Source: Candidatus Saccharimonadota bacterium (GTDB lineage Bacteria > Patescibacteriota > Saccharimonadia > Saccharimonadales > UBA7683). Taken from it: a stretch of 30,160 nt of DNA. Positions within the stretch are counted from its first letter, which is position 1. Each line of letters opens with the position of its first letter. The DNA is taken from assembly GCA_018061375.1 (NCBI GenBank), contig JAGOUG010000003.1:1-30160 (forward strand), read 5' to 3'. Positions 1-7,668 of this stretch are shown one piece after another. Both the position numbers and the translations under genes were made by a program. The notes beneath the pieces are model-generated. The model was not told where the DNA came from. It made no database searches and was given only the letters and a program-made list of their open reading frames with translations.

Positions 1-730
1 CATTTTGCTTTTTAAAATCAGTCGCAGCCTGTTCTGCGAGCTCGGCGGTATCATCACTGAATCGACTTATCTTCAAGTAGCCAATACCATCTGTCACTTC
101 GCTCGTAACGCTCGGTACGGTAATTTGCGCTCTAGTGATTTTTATATCTTGTCCTTTAGCATCTCTAGCTATTGTCAGTACAACGTCGGTACCTGCCTCA
201 CCACGTATTTTTGTAACAGCGGCCTCAACACTCATGTTGGTTGCGTCAGCTCCGTCGATTTTGACAATAATATCACCTGCGCGTATGCCGGCCTTCTGAG
301 CTGGTGAACCTTCAACGGGTGCAATCACAACCAAGTTACCATTACGCTTTCCAAGTTCGGCACCAATACCCGTAAATGTTCCATTCAACTCTGCAGTAAA
401 TTCTTCAGATTCTTTTTGCGTGAAGTAGGTTGTGTACGGATCACCAACTGCATCTACCATTCCGGACTTTAAGCCATCTTCAAGGGCGGTGGTATCTAGT
501 TTACCGTCGTACTTCTTTTTTAAGATGTCGTAGATTTGTTGTGCTTCTTTTAAGTCTAGGTTAGAGCTCAGCGCTTGATTGCCTTTATTGGTATACGGTG
601 CAAAAAAGTAATCCCCGATGAACTGCGCTCGTGTGCCAACTGTGAAAGCGATAAGTATTGATACGACAAGGATTCCGAGTGAAAATCTCTTTGATTTACT
701 TATAGTTTTTTCTGTCTTACTATCATTCAT
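1..730 (-). CDS. S41 family C-terminal processing protease (CtpA-like), N-terminal part, cut by window edge
   Basis: The minus-strand frame is open from an ATG at 730 to the left edge, giving about 243 codons, so the gene is incomplete here. The product starts with a short basic segment and one membrane helix (about residues 16-36, RFSLGILVVSILIAFTVG), so it is membrane-anchored with the bulk outside. Next comes the usual N-terminal helical region with DPYTTYFTQKE, typical of CtpA-like S41 proteases, then a PDZ domain (GTFTGIGAELG, SPAQKAGIRAGDIIVKIDG), and the beginning of the protease core (GIGYLKISRFSDDTAELA). The Ser/Lys catalytic residues lie beyond the edge and cannot be checked. Family members cleave C-termini of exported proteins and regulate envelope hydrolases. 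It is divergent from the FemX-like gene, with only 32 bp between the two starts. Confidence 0.9.
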   Translation of the reverse strand, partial: MNDSKTEKTISKSKRFSLGILVVSILIAFTVGTRAQFIGDYFFAPYTNKGNQALSSNLDLKEAQQIYDILKKKYDGKLDTTALEDGLKSGMVDAVGDPYTTYFTQKESEEFTAELNGTFTGIGAELGKRNGNLVVIAPVEGSPAQKAGIRAGDIIVKIDGADATNMSVEAAVTKIRGEAGTDVVLTIARDAKGQDIKITRAQITVPSVTSEVTDGIGYLKISRFSDDTAELAEQAATDFKKQN

Positions 731-762
731 GCTCCAAAAATTGTACCATGTAAGTAGTACTT

Positions 763-1779
763 ATGGATAGATTATTAACTGTAGAAAAACTGGAATACGC
801 ACAGTTTCGCGAGCTTGAAGAAGCACTGCTTCCTATTGTTGTACCACTGGAGCAATCTCCCTTGTGGGGCTCTTTTGATGACAGTATTCCTGGCCGTACG
901 TTTCTCGGTAGCTTCAGTTATAACGACTCTGAAGGCAGGCTTATTGCCCTGGGAAGCGCAACATTATACCGACAAAAAGGACGTGATTGGATTTGGTTCA
1001 AACACGGTCCACTGTTTGCCAGTATGCCCAACTCTGAACTTGTACAAAAAATGTGCGCAACCCTCACAAACCAGTTCAAAACTATTGAAGGCACACAACC
1101 TTCGTTTATACGTTTAACTGTTCCAACACGAGTAAAACAGCTAGTACTGCCCTTCGAACACACCATGTACGATCAGACGGTTATCGTAGATTTAACACAG
1201 ACAGAAGACGAAATCCTTGCCGGCATGAGTCAAAGTGGCCGTAAGGGAATTAGGACTGCCGCTAAATGTGCGATTGAGGTATCTGAGATCACCTCAGATC
1301 GCTCAGGCTACTTTAAAACACATTGTTATCCAATCCTAAAAGAAACTGGTACACGTGATGGCTTTGGCATTCACCCTCTCTCGCTTTATACGTCACTCTT
1401 AGCTACGCTTCCAGATAACGCCAGGCTCTACGTTGCCTACAGCAAAAAACAAGTTGCCGCATGGGCAATTACCACAGAGTACAACGGACAGGCTATGTAT
1501 TACTACGGTGGCAGTAGCAGCCTGGCGCGAGATACCTTTGCCGCTTACGCCCTCCACTGGGAAGTGATAAAAGCGATGAAGGCTCGCGGCAACGTAAGCT
1601 ATGATTTTATGGGGATTGCCGGCAAAAATTATGAGGGACTAAAAAATGTCACTCAGTTTAAAATTAAGTTCTCTAAAAATATCGTGGATATCCCATTCAC
1701 CTACGACCTACCCTTGAAGAAGGCTAAGTACTTTGCGCTCGCGAGTGCAATAAAACTGAAACGCCGCCTTCCAATATAG
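763..1779 (+). CDS. FemAB/FemX-like peptidoglycan bridge peptidyltransferase
   Basis: A 338-aa protein, the usual length for single-unit FemX proteins. Fem transferases add an amino acid from aminoacyl-tRNA to the stem peptide of lipid II at the cytoplasmic membrane face. Supporting features are the early LEQSPLWGSF segment, the MSQSGRKGIRTAAK block (about 153-167), a GNAT-like second half with AYSKKQVAAWAITTEYNG and YYYGGSSSLARDTFAAYAL, and the C-terminal YDFMGIAGKNYEGLKNVTQFK signature with its conserved G-hhxFKxkF pattern. No membrane helix is seen. The added amino acid cannot be told from sequence. It converges on the PcsB-like gene with about 30 bp between the stops, and lies among cell-wall genes, which agrees with the role. 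Confidence 0.88.
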   Translation: MDRLLTVEKLEYAQFRELEEALLPIVVPLEQSPLWGSFDDSIPGRTFLGSFSYNDSEGRLIALGSATLYRQKGRDWIWFKHGPLFASMPNSELVQKMCATLTNQFKTIEGTQPSFIRLTVPTRVKQLVLPFEHTMYDQTVIVDLTQTEDEILAGMSQSGRKGIRTAAKCAIEVSEITSDRSGYFKTHCYPILKETGTRDGFGIHPLSLYTSLLATLPDNARLYVAYSKKQVAAWAITTEYNGQAMYYYGGSSSLARDTFAAYALHWEVIKAMKARGNVSYDFMGIAGKNYEGLKNVTQFKIKFSKNIVDIPFTYDLPLKKAKYFALASAIKLKRRLPI

Positions 1780-1811
1780 TAACCGGTGTAGTGATTACCT
1801 CGAGGTCGCTT

Positions 1812-2924
1812 TTAAAAGTGGATGAACTGTAGATTACCGATAGAAACCCACATTTCGCTGTATTCGCCGCGAACAGCATAATTGTACTGACTGACATAAA
1901 TTCTATCACCACTTACAGCCTCGACATACATAACATGCCCATAATACCCCGACATAGAGACTGCAACATCACCAACTCGTGGGTTACCGTCTACGGGTAT
2001 GCCGGCTGCTCGTGCATTACCAGGCCATTCATTTGCGTTACCGCGACCACCCCAGTACGGCATATTTCGTCCAGATTGATAGACCTTCCAGGCCGTATAA
2101 CTTACACACTCGCGGTTATACATGCCCCAGCTATCAACTAATGAATCTTGTGGAGCATTTGCCCACCTAGAAGGGTACCCACCTTTTGATGGATCACCTG
2201 CAACCGCAGAGCCACCAAGCCTACTATTGGCCGCACGCTGCTGTGCACGAAGTGCGGTAATTTGAGCACTCTGATTCTTTATTTGGGCATCAAAGCCAGC
2301 CTTGTCTTGATTTACTGAAGCAAGTTTACCGCTTGCTTCATTGTTTTTAGCGTCAAGACTACCGCGCAGTGCTTTTTGTTCATCTAGTATTCGTGTCACC
2401 TCTTTTTGTTGACCATCAAGTTGAATCTTGAGACGATCAATTTCGTCCATAGTTGTAACAATATTATCTTTAATTCGGTCACGATATTCTTGCTTATCCA
2501 CAAAGTCACTCAAATTTTTACTGCTTGCGATCATTTCTAGTGGCGAAATGTCACCCTCTATATACATAGAGCGTATGTTAGCAGAAAGCATTGTCTTTTG
2601 CTGCTCTAAACGTGTTTGTGCGGCTGCAATCTGCGTGTTAAGTTCTGTCTGGCGAGCCGTATTTGTATCAATTTGTGCCTGTATATTAGCGATCTGATTA
2701 CGTAAAGAGTCTATCTCACCCTGAATCCCCTGCGCCTGCTGACCAAGCGTCCCTGAAACACTCAGATTAAGTGCTTTTTGCTGCTCCAGCGCATTAATCT
2801 GATCTTGAAGGGCATCGGCATGGACCATAACCGGGCCTAAAATACTTGTAATAACCATCACACTGGCGGCGACTAGCGGGGTCAGTTTGGGTATGTTTGT
2901 ACGTTGGTTTTTGTGGTGGACCAT
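1812..2924 (-). CDS. Secreted coiled-coil CHAP-domain peptidoglycan hydrolase (PcsB-like)
   Basis: A 370-aa protein with an N-terminal signal (about residues 14-36, likely cleavage after VHA), a long coiled coil (about 37-230, with repeated Gln/Leu/Ala heptads), a Gly/Ser linker, and a C-terminal CHAP amidase/endopeptidase domain (about 250-370). The CHAP nucleophile is Cys273 in NRECVSYTAWK, and the His is H330 in GYYGHVMYVE, with E335 following. This architecture matches PcsB/CwlO-type hydrolases, which are held inactive by their coiled coil and activated by FtsEX. The neighbours are exactly ftsE and ftsX on the same strand just upstream, so it is very likely the hydrolase they control. A promoter of its own lies directly upstream of the start. 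No terminator is visible between it and the converging FemX-like gene. Confidence 0.93.
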   Translation of the reverse strand: MVHHKNQRTNIPKLTPLVAASVMVITSILGPVMVHADALQDQINALEQQKALNLSVSGTLGQQAQGIQGEIDSLRNQIANIQAQIDTNTARQTELNTQIAAAQTRLEQQKTMLSANIRSMYIEGDISPLEMIASSKNLSDFVDKQEYRDRIKDNIVTTMDEIDRLKIQLDGQQKEVTRILDEQKALRGSLDAKNNEASGKLASVNQDKAGFDAQIKNQSAQITALRAQQRAANSRLGGSAVAGDPSKGGYPSRWANAPQDSLVDSWGMYNRECVSYTAWKVYQSGRNMPYWGGRGNANEWPGNARAAGIPVDGNPRVGDVAVSMSGYYGHVMYVEAVSGDRIYVSQYNYAVRGEYSEMWVSIGNLQFIHF

Positions 2925-2933
2925 TGTGTCTAC

Positions 2934-2962
2934 AGATTACCATAAGCAGTATGTTCAGTCAA
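2934..2962 (-). promoter_or_regulatory. Sigma70-type promoter of the PcsB-like gene
   Basis: On the minus strand TTGACT (2957-2962), a 17-base spacer and TAATCT (2934-2939) preceded by TGG (extended -10). The predicted transcription start is about 2-5 bases before the ATG at 2924, so the mRNA would have almost no leader. It would let the hydrolase be made independently of ftsEX. Confidence 0.6.
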
Positions 2963-3019
2963 GAGGTGACGTGAATAGGACAACGCCAATTGTGTTAACA
3001 TTCAAGACCTTGTGTCGTT

Positions 3020-3979
3020 TTACTTTGTGGTGTTGAGTCGTAGGTGTTTTCTGATTGCTAAGTATGCCGAGAATGAGCCGATTATCACGCCGATTGCGAT
3101 TGTGGCAGGTACAAATAGCCATACCAGGTTTTGAAAACGCTCAACAGTTGGGCGAATTTCTTCAACATAACTTCCGAGTTTTGGCGCTTGACCAAGCACT
3201 ACAAGATAGAAGAATAACGAGGCGAATATTCCGGCAATAGCTCCGTAGATTGAAGCTTCAACAAGGAACGGACCCCTGATATACCACTTGCTTGCCCCTA
3301 TTAACTGCATGATTTCAATTTCATCTTTTCGGTTAAAAATCGCCATACGAATTGTATTTAATATAACTAGTATTGAAATTGAGCCGAATAGAACACTCGC
3401 AACCAAGCCAGCATTACGGAGAAACTTTGCAATATTTCCCAGTCTATCAACTGCTACCCGCTTTGCATCATCTTTATACGAATCTTGATCGACGATTTTG
3501 CTATACTTTTTACTTCGGGTTACCTCTACAACAGATTGTAACTTAGCAGTATCATACGTTTTAATACGGATACTTGCAGGAAGTGTATCGGCGTTAGACT
3601 GAGCAAGTGCTTGAAGTTCAGCGATACTATCTTTTACACTTTCTTCGTAAATAGCCCTGGCCTCTTCTTTGGAGATGTAGGTAATTTCTTTCACTTCTAA
3701 GTCGGAGTTATTGCGTAAACTAGATGAAAGATCTTCTATCTGTTCTTTTGTAGCGTCTGGTTTAAAGAAGATTGAAACATCAATTTTATCTGTAAATGAT
3801 TGAACAGTGTTATTAAGTGTGTAGCTTGCAAACATCGTCAGGAGTATACAAGCGAGTGTGATACTCATCACGACCGTTGCTGCTACCGAAAGCCAGGTAT
3901 TTCTAATAAAACTATGTGCGCCGATTACAAATACTCGCTTAGTATTTATAATTTTTCGTTTAAATGGGCTGCCGCTCAT
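3020..3979 (-). CDS. ftsX: Cell division ABC transporter permease FtsX
   Basis: A 319-aa protein with the FtsX layout: a cytoplasmic N-terminus, TM1 (about 31-52, LSVAATVVMSITLACILLTM), a large extracellular loop (about 55-185, with the KIDVSIFFKPDATKEQIEDL start typical of FtsX), then three membrane segments (about 190-215, 240-265 and 285-310). The conserved cytoplasmic coupling segment RMAIFNRKDEIEIMQLIGAS is present. FtsX transmits ATP hydrolysis by FtsE to extracellular hydrolases during septal wall splitting and does not itself transport a known substrate. It starts 2 bp after the ftsE stop and is followed by the PcsB-like hydrolase gene. Confidence 0.96.
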   Translation of the reverse strand: MSGSPFKRKIINTKRVFVIGAHSFIRNTWLSVAATVVMSITLACILLTMFASYTLNNTVQSFTDKIDVSIFFKPDATKEQIEDLSSSLRNNSDLEVKEITYISKEEARAIYEESVKDSIAELQALAQSNADTLPASIRIKTYDTAKLQSVVEVTRSKKYSKIVDQDSYKDDAKRVAVDRLGNIAKFLRNAGLVASVLFGSISILVILNTIRMAIFNRKDEIEIMQLIGASKWYIRGPFLVEASIYGAIAGIFASLFFYLVVLGQAPKLGSYVEEIRPTVERFQNLVWLFVPATIAIGVIIGSFSAYLAIRKHLRLNTTK

Positions 3980-3981
3980 AA

Positions 3982-4662
3982 TTAGCTAACCACTCCAGTT
4001 GCAGAGGTATCTTTTGCAATTCTGCCGCCTTCGATTGTAATCACTCTACGCTTTAATTTATGCACAATGTCTTGATTGTGAGTTGTCATCAAAACGGTAG
4101 TGCCATGTTGATTAATCTTTTCTAAAACAGATACAACGTCCCAAGCGTGCTTAGGGTCTAGGTTACCAGTTGGTTCGTCAGCAATTAGTATTTTTGGCTG
4201 ACGTACAACTGCCCGGGCAATTGCTACACGCTGTTGTTCTCCGCCAGAAAGTTCATTCGGAAAATTCTTCTCTTTTCCGTTCAGCCCAACCAAATCAATT
4301 ACTTTGGGGACGGTGTAGTTAATTTCTTTCGTTGTCATGCCGACAATCTCGAGTGCAAAGGCGATATTTTCAAAAACCGTACGGTTAGGAAGTAGTTTAA
4401 AGTCTTGAAATATTGTACCAATTTTACGTCTGAGCAGTGGGACCTCTTTATCTTTAAGCAGATCGTAATCAATTCCACCTACGACAATCTTGCCTGAAGT
4501 AGGCTTCTCTTCCCTCGTTAAGAGTTTGAGTAGTGTCGATTTACCTGCTCCAGATGTACCAACAATCAGTACAAACTCTTTCGGAGCAATATGAAGAGAT
4601 ATGCGGTCAAGCGCAAGCCCTTTTTTGCCATATTTTTTTGTTACGCGGTCTAAAAGAATCAC
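3982..4662 (-). CDS. ftsE: Cell division ATP-binding protein FtsE
   Basis: A 226-aa ABC ATPase with Walker A GTSGAGKSTLLKLL (about 36-49), a Q-loop in IGTIFQDFKLLPNRTVFENI, the signature LSGGEQQRVAIARA, Walker B ILIADEPTGNLDP and the H-loop MTTHN. The Q-loop segment and overall length are those of FtsE rather than a generic exporter ATPase, and the directly following ftsX confirms it. The start is a GTG at 4660-4662, which falls on the predicted transcription start of an extended -10 promoter, so the mRNA is probably leaderless. The sequence just upstream (4663-4686) is one copy of a 24-bp direct repeat whose other copy lies beyond the 482-aa gene. Confidence 0.96.
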   Translation of the reverse strand: MILLDRVTKKYGKKGLALDRISLHIAPKEFVLIVGTSGAGKSTLLKLLTREEKPTSGKIVVGGIDYDLLKDKEVPLLRRKIGTIFQDFKLLPNRTVFENIAFALEIVGMTTKEINYTVPKVIDLVGLNGKEKNFPNELSGGEQQRVAIARAVVRQPKILIADEPTGNLDPKHAWDVVSVLEKINQHGTTVLMTTHNQDIVHKLKRRVITIEGGRIAKDTSATGVVS

Positions 4663-4686
4663 GCTTATGATTGTAACAAATTATCA
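4663..4686. repeat. 24-bp direct repeat copy 1, overlapping the ftsE promoter
   Basis: Identical to 6259-6282 in the same orientation. On the minus strand this copy holds an extended -10 (TGTTACAAT, with TACAAT at 4670-4675) placed so that transcription starts at or next to the ftsE GTG. The two copies bracket about 1.57 kb with the 482-aa gene, as if that gene had been inserted just upstream of ftsE with duplication of the boundary sequence. Confidence 0.8.
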
Positions 4687-4699
4687 AACCATTATAAAA

Positions 4700-6148
4700 C
4701 TATTTGGTAGTATCTTGGTTATCACTAGGGTTTTGAACCGTAGCCCGTACTGCCACTGAAAGCGGAATAGCAAACCGTCTTAGCTCATCATACTTACTAG
4801 CAACCGCTTCTTCAGCTTTTGCCCGCAGTCCAGGGTCAGCAATTGCTTGAACCATCTGCGTTACAGAATCTAAACCAGAAGAACGATCAAGCTGCGCGAG
4901 CTCTACTGCACCGAAAATTGCACCAAGCAGCTCCCTGTCGGCAATGCTTGTGTATCGATTTGCGACTTCAGGGCTCACCTTCTCTTCAGTTGTTCTTAAT
5001 TGCTTCTTTGGTACTACGTGACCAGCACGACTCATTGCTTGTAGTACATTGTATACTGACATAATCCGTTCTTCGGGCGACACTATCAATTGTAATAGAC
5101 TTTCCGCCACATCAAATTCTTTAGCTAAAATAGTACCCTTCAGAAAATCATGTGCCTGTACGACCTTTTCTTCTGCTGTCAGATCATTAAAATAATCGTA
5201 CGCATCAGTGAAGCCAAGACCAGTTGAACGCAGTATCTCAATTGGTGTAATACCCTTAATCTCTGACTCAAGTGCACTAACATCACTGCTCATATCATAA
5301 ATAAACCGACTAGCATCTTCCCGGAGTCGGGCATCAGCAGCTTTCCAGGTTGCAGCATCAAGGTCGGTACCTCTTGCTTCAGCAACACGCCACATAAGCT
5401 CTCGCCCAAGACTTTCTTTATAGAGTTCTTCGTTCTGCCAGCCGTGTAAATAACCTAGTTTATAGGACTCTTTCGGTGACCCGATAATTTCATAGAGATT
5501 ACTTGCTAAAAGCGATTCAGGGTATAGTTTTGCAAGCTCAGTTGGAGGTGGACCTTTTTTGCGGTTTACCCAGGGCTGGACCACTTCTAAATCACTAGTG
5601 GTAAGTGGAGGTAGTATACGCTCAATGGTCCGTCTGTCCATACCGCCCGCAAGCAGACGTGAAATTATTACGGGGTATTCCCGCATGTCATCGGAGAGCT
5701 GCTCTAACGCTTGCTCGTCACCAGCAAGAGCTAGGTTTATTAATACTGGCATTCCCTCATCACCATCTAGTCGAGGCAAAAATTCTCTTACTTTTCGCGG
5801 AGCTGCAGGATCGCCTCGTTCAAGAAGTGCTGTTTGATACCATAAGTTGCTCAGGCTGCGTTCTTCATCGTCAAATGGATGCATCATTCTGTGTGCATCT
5901 TCCAGATTACCCATAAACACACTGATACCAGCACACACATCAGTTACCCCTGGTAAAGCTTGATAAATTTTTTCTCTCTGATTCCTACGATCATATCTAC
6001 GCAGTTTACGTTCAGCATTAATCAACTCTTGATACGCATCACGAGCAACCTCGAGGAGTCGCTCACCGCGCAGAGCCTCTTCTGTTACGAGAGTTTCTGA
6101 GCTGCCGTTTACAGGCTCTGTGTGACGTATTTGTGCTTCATCTGTCAT
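4700..6148 (-). CDS. Unknown 482-aa helical repeat-like cytoplasmic protein
   Basis: I do not recognise this protein. Starting at the ATG at 6148 (MTDEAQIRHTEP) it is 482 aa; an upstream in-frame start is possible, but it would lie inside the promoter. There is no signal peptide or membrane helix. The sequence is almost wholly alpha-helical and rich in charged residues, with helix pairs spaced like a solenoid (TPR/SEL1-like), and no catalytic motif is visible. It lies directly upstream of ftsE on the same strand, separated by 37 bp containing the ftsE promoter, so read-through into ftsEX is possible. It sits between the two copies of a 24-bp repeat, which suggests it was inserted at this place. 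A scaffold or adaptor role is possible but only a guess. Confidence 0.8.
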   Translation of the reverse strand: MTDEAQIRHTEPVNGSSETLVTEEALRGERLLEVARDAYQELINAERKLRRYDRRNQREKIYQALPGVTDVCAGISVFMGNLEDAHRMMHPFDDEERSLSNLWYQTALLERGDPAAPRKVREFLPRLDGDEGMPVLINLALAGDEQALEQLSDDMREYPVIISRLLAGGMDRRTIERILPPLTTSDLEVVQPWVNRKKGPPPTELAKLYPESLLASNLYEIIGSPKESYKLGYLHGWQNEELYKESLGRELMWRVAEARGTDLDAATWKAADARLREDASRFIYDMSSDVSALESEIKGITPIEILRSTGLGFTDAYDYFNDLTAEEKVVQAHDFLKGTILAKEFDVAESLLQLIVSPEERIMSVYNVLQAMSRAGHVVPKKQLRTTEEKVSPEVANRYTSIADRELLGAIFGAVELAQLDRSSGLDSVTQMVQAIADPGLRAKAEEAVASKYDELRRFAIPLSVAVRATVQNPSDNQDTTK

Positions 6149-6155
6149 GGATATG

Positions 6156-6184
6156 ACTATAGCATGTTTTTGATATAAACACAA
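6156..6184 (-). promoter_or_regulatory. Promoter of the 482-aa gene
   Basis: On the minus strand TTGTGT (6179-6184), 17 bases, then TATAGT (6156-6161) with an upstream TGC extended -10. The ATG at 6148 is 7 bases beyond the -10 box, so the message is predicted to be leaderless or nearly so. This decides the start at 6148. Confidence 0.6.
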
Positions 6185-6301
6185 GTATTATGTACAGTAT
6201 ATAAGGTGTTACTACAACAGATTCGGCGTAGCTCTATTGGACTGTAAAATATAATAGGGCTTATGATTGTAACAAATTATCACGCCAGGTAAAATGGCAA
6301 G
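6185..6301. other. Divergent intergenic region with repeat copy 2 and metalloprotease promoter
   Basis: Holds the second copy of the 24-bp repeat (6259-6282, identical to 4663-4686). On the plus strand TTGTAA (6267-6272, inside the repeat), a 17-base spacer and TAAAAT (6290-6295) form a plausible promoter whose start coincides with the ATG at 6302. The same repeated sequence therefore supplies a -10 for ftsE on one strand and a -35 for the metalloprotease on the other. Confidence 0.6.
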
Positions 6302-7294
6302 ATGACTGAAACACAAAAAAATACTAAGCCAGAGATTAATAAAGATCACCCGGTCGTGTACGCTATTGCTGGTTTTGTTTTAGGCGCCTGTATGACAGTA
6401 AGCGTACTCGGGTCCCGAGAATATAGTGCTCAACAAGATACAGTAGCCCAGCCCACCACTACAGAAGAAGCCGCCCCTCGAATAGGTGCCTGTCCGAAAG
6501 CGAAATATGAAGGCGTGGACCCGAATGTAGCAATGGCACTAACCAACGATGAGCTTTCTAAATATACAGACGAACTCCGTGATTCCGCTAGTTTTGATGA
6601 ATCAACAAAAATATTAAACTCAATATTTAAGCGCTGGGACTACCAGGTATTTGTTGGCGAGGTACCGAGTTCTACCGATACAGGTACATCAACTCACCCT
6701 CGTGGTATTGAACACGAACCGTCACAAATCAACCAATCACTCCTTACGGTCAGTGCTATACATATACTAGAATCACTAAATGTCATTCCCGAACCTCTCA
6801 TGAGCATAACAAAAGGTACTAAGCTGTATCTAACTATGAACATTGTTGGCGAATCGGGTTGGTATGGAGGACTCTACACAACAGATAAGGATAGTACTAA
6901 AAGTGTTATAGTCGGCATAGGCCCTAACGATCCATCAGGTAAAATATTCGAACATGAACTCACGCACAATCTACTTTTTAGACTTTGTGGAGATGAGATT
7001 GCAGGTGAAGACACAGAACTAGCCGCACTAAACCCTGAATCATTTCAGTATTCAAGACTTTCCCGTCCCTATAGTGAGATAGACAATATAACAGCGTCTG
7101 AGTATGGCGCTTTTAATAGCACAGAAGATGCAGCCGAGCTATTCCCTACTGTACTAAGAGTCCACATGGGTGAACTATGCTATATGAACGATGCGTTCAT
7201 TGGTGAAGGCACGCCAATTTGCGATAAACTCAACCTACTACTCAGTCGTATTGCAGCAAAGAGCCCTGAAACCGCAGCCTATTTGAACCGATGA
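6302..7294 (+). CDS. Membrane-anchored HExxH zinc metallopeptidase of unknown family
   Basis: A 330-aa protein with a short cytoplasmic N-terminus, one membrane helix (about 18-38, VVYAIAGFVLGACMTVSVLG) and an extracytoplasmic domain. It contains FEHELTHNLLF, a clear HExxH zinc site (H218, E219, H222). The later DAAELFPTVL segment (about 276-285) offers a possible third ligand, E279, as in gluzincins. Cys64, Cys229, Cys293 and Cys307 could form disulphides. I do not recognise the exact family. It is the only plus-strand gene between two long minus-strand groups and is probably transcribed from its own leaderless promoter. Substrates are unknown; acting on surface or host-contact proteins would be speculation. 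Confidence 0.8.
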   Translation: MTETQKNTKPEINKDHPVVYAIAGFVLGACMTVSVLGSREYSAQQDTVAQPTTTEEAAPRIGACPKAKYEGVDPNVAMALTNDELSKYTDELRDSASFDESTKILNSIFKRWDYQVFVGEVPSSTDTGTSTHPRGIEHEPSQINQSLLTVSAIHILESLNVIPEPLMSITKGTKLYLTMNIVGESGWYGGLYTTDKDSTKSVIVGIGPNDPSGKIFEHELTHNLLFRLCGDEIAGEDTELAALNPESFQYSRLSRPYSEIDNITASEYGAFNSTEDAAELFPTVLRVHMGELCYMNDAFIGEGTPICDKLNLLLSRIAAKSPETAAYLNR

Positions 7295-7325
7295 TCCGTG
7301 TTTTTTAGCTAAAAATGAACATAAG

Positions 7326-7404
7326 GCGCCGTCGAGTACTTTTGCGGCATCTTTAACCTCAAATTTTGTTTTGGTGTCTTTAACAAGCGTATATGGGTGT
7401 AATA
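7326..7404 (-). pseudogene. Duplicated 3'-end fragment of prfB
   Basis: Positions 7335-7404 are identical to 7700-7769 inside prfB (70 bp), and 7326-7334 matches with two differences. On the minus strand it would encode the prfB C-terminal segment (YTLVKDTKTKFEVKDAAKVL), but it has no start and no functional context. It lies just downstream of the 76-aa gene, so that gene is bracketed by the real prfB end and this copy. Confidence 0.85.
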
Positions 7405-7428
7405 AATTATTTCGTAATGGACAAAAGC

Positions 7429-7659
7429 CTAGCCCATTGCTGCACCTAATGTACAGACAGATTTAACGGCACATTCCCCACATGGTAAAGGTTCTTTTTC
7501 AGCCGAACGCAATCTCAAGCGAGCATCTAAATTTTCGCGTCCACCGCAGTTCATGTCAGTATCATCAACTTCTGCGGGAATAAGGAGTGCGATACCTGAA
7601 AGATCTGTGCTATCTGTTTTTCCATTCCATACATCGCTTAGTGAAACTCTCTGTAACAT
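7429..7659 (-). CDS. Small Cys-rich protein, 76 aa
   Basis: I do not recognise it. The start at 7659 has a strong ribosome binding site (AGGAGATAGGT directly before ATG) and follows the prfB stop by 9 bp, so it is co-transcribed with and probably translated after prfB. The product has no membrane helix and carries four cysteines (C38, C60, C63, C68; the last three in CGECAVKSVC), which suggests a small metal-binding or disulphide-bonded fold. It is flanked by the real prfB end and a duplicated prfB end, so it looks like an insertion into the locus. Another small Cys protein lies at 21121-21453, but I see no convincing sequence similarity apart from the cysteines. Confidence 0.65.
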   Translation of the reverse strand: MLQRVSLSDVWNGKTDSTDLSGIALLIPAEVDDTDMNCGGRENLDARLRLRSAEKEPLPCGECAVKSVCTLGAAMG

Positions 7660-7668
7660 ACCTATCTC

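Noticed and set aside
5..307. 100-aa plus-strand frame at the left edge
   Set aside because: It is antisense to the PDZ/S41 protease coding sequence, which is far better supported.
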